The translations under genes were made by a program, and so were the position numbers. The notes under the pieces were generated by a model. The model did not search any database and was not told the DNA's origin. It saw nothing but the letters and a program-made list of their open reading frames with translations. This document shows positions 57,008-64,000 of a stretch of 64,000 nt of DNA, in pieces (positions within the stretch are counted from its first letter, which is position 1; each line of letters starts with the position of its first letter). Source of the stretch: Suillus spraguei (Eukaryota; Basidiomycota; Agaricomycetes; Boletales; Suillaceae); NCBI GenBank assembly GCA_016800925.1, contig JABCPU010000114.1, positions 1 through 64,000 of the forward strand, read 5' to 3'.

Positions 57008-58417
57008 CCAGCAACAGAATCATGGAATTTGTGGTGAGGCATATCGGGAATGTGTTCCTGAGAATCTGGGATTGCATGTTGGGAAACAATGCATCACCAA
57101 TAATTCATGAATTTTCAGCACTGCATCCTGCTGACGTATGGCACTTGGAGTACTTTGCTGGCATACATAGCATGTTACACTGGTGGCATGGAGCTGTGCA
57201 TGTCGGAATTTTCAGCAGCACATTGTGCCAGATCTATGGAGTAGGATACCCAGTAGCTGGCATGCAGATAGTGATGTTCAAGGACCTGGTGTTGGTCCTC
57301 ACTAGTAGGATTTTATACCACAGAACACCCTGAGTATGTGCCTTGATGGATCAACATTATCAGATGATCTGAAAACAATTGTTTTTGATGGAGACAAAGA
57401 GATGGCAGTTTTGCTAAAACACTAGGGTTGTAGAAACTAAGTGGAGCCCATTTGATGGTGAACAAAACTTACCTTTGACAACATTGCAGTATCTTGCACT
57501 GCAAGGGCTTCATTTGCTTGACAAGATCACCTGCAGTTGGTAATAACCACCACCATGTGTGGCTGGTTGCAGGTCAATGCATGCAGTACAATTCCAGGGT
57601 CTCATCACTGCCCCACAGTGCCCTTACAAGCCCCACAAGTCCAAGTTAGGTTAAATATTTATAAAAGTAGCTAGCATGGCATGCCTCTGTTTGGTTTCAC
57701 TCTAACTATATACAAAAACAGCTATATGTGTTTTGTGGATTCTGGCCTATTGATATGAAGATAGCTGTAATCTAAGTCATCATGTGATAATGCTTTGTCT
57801 CAGATAACAAATTACAGACCCACCCAGACCTGTGACCAGCTCATAAGCTCCGAAATGATCAAGTCCGTGCACAGGTATCACACCAGCTTTGATAAGCTCT
57901 TGACAGTGCAGCACAGCCAGCCAACCTTGTTCAGACTAATCATAAAAGAATTCAGAGAATTCTAGGATAGTTAGTCTCATAATGGTGCCTTACATTGAGC
58001 CCTCCTTGTATATTGTCATTTAAATCTTGGAAACACATGCGAGTGTTCACACTCAGTGTCACTCACCATGCCAGTTTGAACAATGGGAGGTCCTACACCA
58101 ACTTCGTTGATGAAATCGGGGAAAACGCACCAGGCGCACGCCATTCCCTCGACATGATCAACAAGATATCTGACATAAACGAGGCTGCAGACCTTATTTC
58201 CTCCAAGATCCACGTAATATGTTAGTGGAGAAGGGCCCGTTTGGTACGAAATGCGTGTGTGCGTGTCACTGCACAAACCGTCTGCAGGTGAGCGGATTGC
58301 TCATGCTTCTATAATCAAATCATACAAGACCTCCATATCCTATTTGAGAAGAGTCCATACAATCTATGTTGCTTTACATCTAAAGAATTAAGCTTCGTAT
58401 ACTTTGGCAATTCCATA
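57008..58417. other. Gene-free stretch with one doubtful ORF
   Basis: A frame at 57,008-57,333 encodes NRIMEFVVRHIGNVFLRIWD and WHLEYFAGIHSMLHWWHGAV, with no recognised family and an upstream part that is LTR-C sequence. The rest is AT-rich and probably includes the 3' flank of the protease gene. Confidence 0.4.
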
Positions 58418-59870
58418 TTAGTTGGTGGTGGCACCAGTGAACAGGGTTTTTGCAAAACCGATGCGGGAGAACCTCTCATCAAGTACAGTGTAGAAGCGCT
58501 GGAGGAATACATAACCAAGAAGAAAGTCACATCCGCCATTGGGTGGGCCAAGGTTTCTAACGACGAGATATATAGCGTCGTCAGCACCATTAATCGCGGA
58601 GTTGAGAAAACGAGGCCAGATTTGTGCATTAGGCTTGAGACTGTAGACTTCCTGTGTAAAATGGTGAACAAAAGGTGTGAGGGCTGAGAGAATTGACATA
58701 CCTGGCCAATATGGAAATCCAAGTTCAGTAGATTATTGTACTGGGCAAGGGTAATAGTGAGAAGACCAGTCGCCGCATCCAAGTTACCACCAGTTGCATC
58801 CCGGTACCTATCATAGGCATCTATCGAACGCTGATTAGACCGTTATTACTCGCTGACTCTAAATACACACAGGAGGCAATCCCAATAAAGGTGATGCTAC
58901 TATCGAGGATACCAGCGGTGTGGTCTAAGATTGTTCTGTCGCCGTAGGTGATCGTCTGATCGAATCCCCAGTAGCGAGATGATGGGGGGGTGAGGGTGAT
59001 AGCACTGAAACAAAACAATTACTATCAGTCTGGGTTGATGCAGGAGCTAGGTAGCTTACGTGTATTCAACGATGTCGATGTACAGGGCAGAGTCGACTCC
59101 ACCAAAGCTGAGCTGTCCATCGTCGTTTGTATCTATAGTGCTGGGCCGGAAAAAGATACCAATAAGGGGCTGCCAAATGACGCGTTGGGTATACAGGCTT
59201 TGAGTGATAGTTAAGAACGTGTCTCTCGGACGATTTGGCAGGGTGCCGAGTGTCAAACCTTCAGGCCCGATGCCAAGGATACCGTCATCAGCGATGCCCC
59301 ATGAATTAGAAGCAACACCAATTGGCATCCTGGTGGCGGTGACGCCATAAGCGAGAGTGACGGTATCAGTCCATTGAGTTCCTAGAGATGATCGTAGGTA
59401 TCTTCAATTTATGATATTGTTACATGCCATACCGACAAAGGCGATAGGACCGTATTCTAGCCCTATGGGCTCTTGAGTGTCGAAGCTGGTGACGGTTGGG
59501 TTGTACCGAGTGGAGGCGCCAACCCATGTGATCGCACTAGAGGTGTCGACAATCAACTTGTCTTCAATAATACATTAGCAGCCGCGTGTTTTCTCAATGT
59601 TGAACTTACAGGTTGTGGGGGGATTGCCAATTCCAACTGATACGAGGTAGGTAAAATCAGTGTTTTCCAAACCGTGAATGTGAACACGCTGGCCATGCAT
59701 GGAGTCCCTGAGGGCCGCCACCGAGCTTCGTCGTACTGCACGAGGTTGGTACTATTGGAGAGTTTTAACCTCCTGGTCATGGGGAGGGTGATGCGGGAAT
59801 TGCGAACTTCAATGGGTGATCCCGTGATTGACAAAGCCAGGAGTGCTAACAAGGATGTAGCAGAGAACAT
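58418..59870 (-). CDS. Polyporopepsin-like aspartic protease (A1 family), altered active site, frameshifted
   Basis: Six or seven exons. An N-terminal signal-peptide-like start (MFSATSLLALLALSITGSPI) indicates secretion. The mature part includes TYLVSVGIGNPPTTYKLIVD, GILGIGPEGLTLGTLP, FGGVDSALY, SSRYWGFDQTITYGD, NAQIWPRFLNSAI and FLQRFYTVLDERFSRIGFA, ending TGATTN. This order matches secreted basidiomycete proteases of the polyporopepsin type. The catalytic motifs read DTS and DSS in place of the usual DTG, so both Asp are kept but the glycines are changed. In exon 1 the frame of NLVQYDEAR and that of the following ALRDSMHGQRVHIHGLENTD differ by one base near 59,720-59,730, which would kill translation unless it is a sequence error. 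Divergent from DIS3, with 1.1 kb between. Either a decaying paralogue or a protease with altered chemistry. Confidence 0.8.
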
Positions 59871-60017
59871 GACTTATTGGAAAGACTTATCATACCTGTA
59901 ACATTATATATGTACTAGCGAACGCGATGAACCTTAGCCACGTCAGTCCCTAAAAAGCGATGACGAGCGATCCTGGTCATCGCGAGTGCAAGGATTTGAT
60001 CAAATGTGGCAAGAGAT

Positions 60018-60629
60018 TAACCCTACTCAATAACAGTTTATTTCTTCAGTTTATTTTTCTGAGCGCTCATAATGAAATAAACTGGAATAAACTGTCAAGC
60101 AAGGTTCAGACGGTGTTCCTGACGCGGAGAGTGAAACGCACGACTTGCCGACGCTTTGCCGTGAACTGGAGACCAGCAGTACTCAGTGCATCGACAATAT
60201 CCACGATAAGAAGCAAGAGAACACACAACGAACTTCTTGGAAAATCTTGCAGTCGTGCTCCTCGCCGAGGCCAAAGACTCTTGGGATCAGCTCATTGCAA
60301 CTACACTCGCATTGGTGGCCTTGGACCGTCGATGGGACAGATGCAGTGGTAAGTATGGTAAAAGCGGACATAGTCCCATGGAGCAAGCGAGAACGAGAGC
60401 TCCTACTGTCTGTCTTCGTTCCAGTAGTCATTCATAGTACTCAATATCAGTAAATTTTTGCGCTTCGGCGGCTCGGCACCTAATCAGACTCAGTTTACTC
60501 CGACATTTTTGCCAATGAAATAAACTGGTAAATAAACTGGCACTCAATAACTCTGACAGTTTATTTCCCATCGCTTATTGCTCAAACAGCAAATAAACTG
60601 AAGAAATAAACTGTTATTGAGTAGGGTTA
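60018..60629. mobile_element. MITE with 50-bp-class terminal inverted repeats
   Basis: TAACCCTACTCAATAACAGT on the left and its exact reverse complement on the right, extended through TTTATTTCTTCAGTTTATTT. Subterminal ATAAACTG motifs recur inside both ends (60,075-60,095; 60,520-60,600). The target is TA or part of the TAA/TTA ends; the border is ambiguous. The GC-richer centre (60,100-60,460) has no transposase and could be a captured gene piece. It lies in the divergent promoter of the protease and DIS3. Confidence 0.8.
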
Positions 60630-60976
60630 TTGTTTGCGTTTGATCCTCTTACAGTGCCACCTACCTGTTCCCACACTTGTTAGTGGGTGACTGTAGGCTA
60701 AATAATCCGGATTATCATATACCGGAGTGTGAAAATAAATTTCAAAATGAGTTTGTAGGATATTCTGTATATATAAAATACTAAACCGCAATAGGCGATG
60801 ATTTGATAGCTCAATTTCTAATTATTTTGCTTTTAGCTCACTTGAGTCCTTTTGGAAATCTTGTGGTTTTGTCACGTGATTCCTGATAGATAAGCGTGTA
60901 GTAAGCGCCGAGCTTACATCAGCGCTGTAATGCAGAATCTAAATACTGCTCCTTCTCAAATCCCGAAGCATCCAAC
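60630..60976 (+). promoter_or_regulatory. DIS3 upstream region
   Basis: 347 bp between the MITE and the DIS3 start. No clear TATA; the region GTGTAGTAAGCGCCGAGC just before the gene is GC-richer. Start codon context AACATGCC. Confidence 0.3.
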
Positions 60977-63900
60977 ATGCCTGAGATTACGATTCTCAAA
61001 CGACCGAGGGAGGAAGCTGTCATAACTCAGCGGATGTTCTTTAAAAAGACTGCACGAGGAAAAGTCATCAAAGGTACTTTTTATCTCATCACTATGCTAC
61101 ACCTATTCAAGGCTGTTTCTCCTTAGTTCTACGCGAACGGTATCTTCGAGACGATATATCTTGTGGTGTTGACGGTTGTAGGGCGTGTAATACAACAGCG
61201 CAGACCGTCCTTTCGCGTTCTGGGGATACCACTCATAAAGCTTTCCCCACTGGGCACTATATCCTGCCCGACACTAATGTATTTCTTGCACAGGTATGCA
61301 CACGAGTACGGTCTTGTACGGCGCTGACACGCTACAGATGGACTTGATCGAATCCAATTACTTCACACCCCCCATCATCATACTACAAACCGTTATGGAA
61401 GAAGTCCGTCATCGGTCATTACCCTTGTATAGTCGCCTCAAGGCCCTCACAATAACTGACGAGCGGAAAGTATGGGTGTTTTACAACGAGTTCAGGTCGT
61501 GAGTCATCTTCGTATATGTACCCACATCGTCGAGTTTCGCTCTGCCGCGGCTAACAATATGTCACTCCACCACATCCTGTTCCCAAAACGAGCCCAGTCT
61601 TTAATCTTGAAGTCGATTCCACATCTTGGCGTTCTTATGGAATATCACAGATTTCCCTCATTACTGATCTATGCACTATAGAGAGACTGCCATCGTACGA
61701 GAAGACGCCGAGACGCCAAACGACCGGAATGATCGAGGTCGGTGATACTCAGATTTGTATCTTGAGGTATACTAATAAAAATCACACAGGTATCAGGAAA
61801 GCTGCAGAGTGGTACAACTCGCATCTAACACTGGCACATCCTCCGATCCGAGGTCGACCAAACTTAGCACTACCCAAGGTTGTATTGATTACAGACGACT
61901 TTGCAAATCGCCAAAAGGCAGACAAGGAGAAAATTCCATGTATTTCAGGTATGTATTGTCTGATATGTACTTTGCCTTACTTTCTCAAGTCTTCAAGTGC
62001 GTAATTATGTGGATGGTATGAAAAACTCGGATCAACTTCTCGATCTACTTTCGGCGACTGGCTCTGATGAAGTGGAACCCACCAGAGCTGTTGCAGGGCG
62101 CACTGCGCTCTATACTGACGTGCGGCGAATACGAATTTGCAATTTCTAATACTTATACCACGCTTGACAGTATCTTCCTATGTCTACCCTCGTGGCGGGA
62201 GTCAAGGCCGGTCAGTTCTATCAAGGTCACTTCAATGCAAATCAATATAACTACCTCGAGGTTTGCGCCGAATGTCTCCGGTTATGCCAGTGCTAATTCC
62301 TTTCAGGGTACCGTTCCTGTCCCTGCGTTCACGAAACCTGTCCTTCTAGTTGGCAGGGAAAATATGAACCGAGCGGTCCAGGGGGATGTTGTGGTTGTCG
62401 AAGTATTCAACGAAAAAGAATGGAAAGCACCGACTGATGAGGTCATCGACCAGGAAGGCAAGTCAGCTTGGTTGAATTGAGCAACCGAGTGCTAATATTT
62501 CTTCTCAGCAACACTCAAAAACGATGATGCAGAGGACTCAGAGGAAGAGGGCGACGACCGGGTGCATGAGCATGAATCCAAGGCTCTTCGCGCTGAGCAT
62601 ACGAAAAAGGCTCCTACAGAGAAGCAACCGACCGGTCGAGTGATCGGCATCATCAAGCGCAACTGGAGAGCGTATGCTCCTCTCCTACTTTTGTATCTAA
62701 CAGGTTCATATATTTTTTGACACAGATATGTTTGTCACATCGACTCTACAAGTCTCACCTCAAGCAATGCTACATCACTTGGGCTTCAGACGGTATTTGC
62801 TACTCCAGTTTCGAGACTTCTCCCTCGTATTCGGCTACGCACGCGCCAAGCACCGTCACTCGTTGGAAATAAAATATTGGTGACGATCGACCGGTGGGAT
62901 ATTACTTCTCGTTATCCGGAGGGCCATTTTGTTCGTACGCTCGGAAAGGCAGAAAGCAAAGAGGCCGAGCAAGAGAGTCTCTTGTTGGAGTTTGAGGTGC
63001 CTTACAGGCCCTTTGGAAAGGCGATTCTGGACTGTCTGCCGCCAGAAGGCGAGCAATGGGTTGTCCCGCCTAAAAGCACGGCGGCTCCGGAATGGAGAGA
63101 CCGTGCGGACTTGAGAGATCTCATTGTCTGCAGTATAGATCCTCCAGGTAATGCTTGTTGGACACTGCGTAAAATGGGCATACTGACTTCTCGGAACAGG
63201 CTGTCAGGACATCGATGACGCCTTACATGCGCGTCGTCTGACGAATGGTAATATCGAAGCTGGCGTTCGTAAGTTTTACGTTTTTCTGTTCCTAAGTTTA
63301 CTCTATATCGGTCAACAGATATTGCAGATGTGTCTCACTTTGTCCTCCCGGAGACTGCAATGGATAACGAGGCTGCTGCACGTGGATCTACTGTTTACCT
63401 TGTTGACAAACGCATCGACATGTTACCCGCGCTTCTTGGCACAAACCTTTGCTCTCTCAGGCCCCATGTTGAGCGATTAGCATTCTCAGTCATATGGGTC
63501 AGACAAATTCCTATGATGCGCTTGCTATGGTATCTAACTGAACTTGTTATAGGAAATGACTGTAGAAGCTGAAATAGTCGACGTCCGTTTCACAAAATCT
63601 GTTATCTCATCTAAAGCTGCATTCGAGTACGGAGAGGCGCAAGTTCGAAAAGATGACCCGTAAGCGAGACATCTTCCGACCCATTCTCATAAAGCTGACG
63701 ATTCAAATGTAGAAAACTAAACGACAGCCTTACGCAAAGTATCCGACTACTAAATTCCCTTGCGCAGAAACTGAAAGCCAAGCGGATGGCGGCGGGCGCG
63801 CTCAACCTTGCATCGCCTGAGGTCAAAATTCACCTTGACAGCTCCGAGTCGTCCGATCCAGTAGATGTGGAACAAAAAGCGCTACATGAGACGAACTCTC

Positions 63901-64000
63901 TTGTTGAAGAATTCATGTTGCTGGCCAATTCAAGCGTAGCGAGAAAGACTCAAGAATCGTTCCCGCAAACATCGGTACTGAGGTATGCTTCTGTTATCTG
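60977..64000 (+). CDS. DIS3: Exosome exoribonuclease DIS3/RRP44, N-terminal about 75 percent
   Basis: Catalytic subunit of the RNA exosome, with endonuclease (PIN) and 3'-5' exonuclease (RNB) activities in nucleus and cytoplasm. Start [15 protein letters not shown] at 60,977. Exons 60,977-61,073, 61,127-61,293, 61,338-61,498, 61,682-61,737 and 61,790 onward join in phase. The CR3 zinc motif CGVDGCRAC is followed by the PIN domain, with the acidic residues in [21 protein letters not shown] and ITDDFANR that match the four catalytic acids of yeast Rrp44. Cold-shock domains carry [40 protein letters not shown] and [15 protein letters not shown]. The RNB domain has [19 protein letters not shown] with the four metal-binding Asp, then [20 protein letters not shown] and [18 protein letters not shown]. 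The intron at 62,458-62,508 begins GC instead of GT. The gene runs off the window; all seen parts look intact. Confidence 0.95.

Noticed and set aside
57008..57333. Possible gene with Trp/His-rich segments
   Set aside because: Its start lies in LTR-C sequence, no intron or family was recognised, and the flanks are empty; kept only as a note.

Overview
The window is a piece of a mushroom-type basidiomycete (Agaricomycetes) nuclear genome. Evidence: dense short introns of about 45-60 bp, a KDZ-superfamily DNA transposase with its cysteine cluster, Ty3-type LTR retroelements, a polyporopepsin-like aspartic protease, and the eukaryotic exosome nuclease DIS3/RRP44. About 56 kb is a nested transposon graveyard; only the last 6 kb (58.4-64 kb) looks like ordinary host sequence.

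Layout. (1) 1-13,262: right part of a large KDZ element: an edge-cut gene (-), the transposase (-), three further multi-exon genes (4,485-6,344 +, 6,835-7,850 -, 8,070-10,209 +), then about 3 kb of subterminal repeats ending in the motif AGCCCCTTCAGTG, which cuts into a Ty3 element. (2) 13,263-17,315: Ty3-1 (-), gag to RNase H, truncated. (3) 17,316-20,128: copia-like gag scrap, an LTR of family C, an orphan membrane ORF, empty sequence. (4) 20,129-27,044: Ty3-2 (+), with a solo LTR of family A in its LTR and a family-B element in its gag; the B element holds a copia RNase H fragment, an LTR-C scrap and a fold-back Tc1 element. (5) 27,045-41,650: family-C LTR pieces and a C element with gag, an antisense four-exon gene and a 3' LTR. 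A solo B LTR sits in gag and an almost complete non-coding element of family A (33,868-41,073) sits in the 3' LTR. (6) 41,659-54,502: a second element with the same terminal motif and subterminal repeats, arranged as a mirror image, carrying one multi-exon gene (44,581-46,435) and two family-D LTRs, one of them split by a solo B LTR. (7) 54,503-58,417: more family-C LTRs and empty sequence. (8) 58,418-64,000: divergent aspartic protease (-) and DIS3 (+), with a MITE between them.

The strongest new signal is a shared replication signature. In the LTR families Ty3-1/Ty3-2 and A, the 11 nt predicted to start the transcript, exactly 34 nt after the first base of a TATA box, are complementary to the primer-binding site just outside the LTR. 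This is the geometry of Tf1-type self-priming. Families B and D keep the same 34-nt layout with different 11-mers, so each family seems to have its own primer code. The second notable signal is that two intact-looking mobile-element genes encode internal Zn(II)2Cys6-like clusters, one of them antisense inside a gag-bearing LTR element.

All homology calls are from recognised motifs in the translations; no database search was run. Exon borders were read by eye from GT/AG sites and reading-frame continuity.
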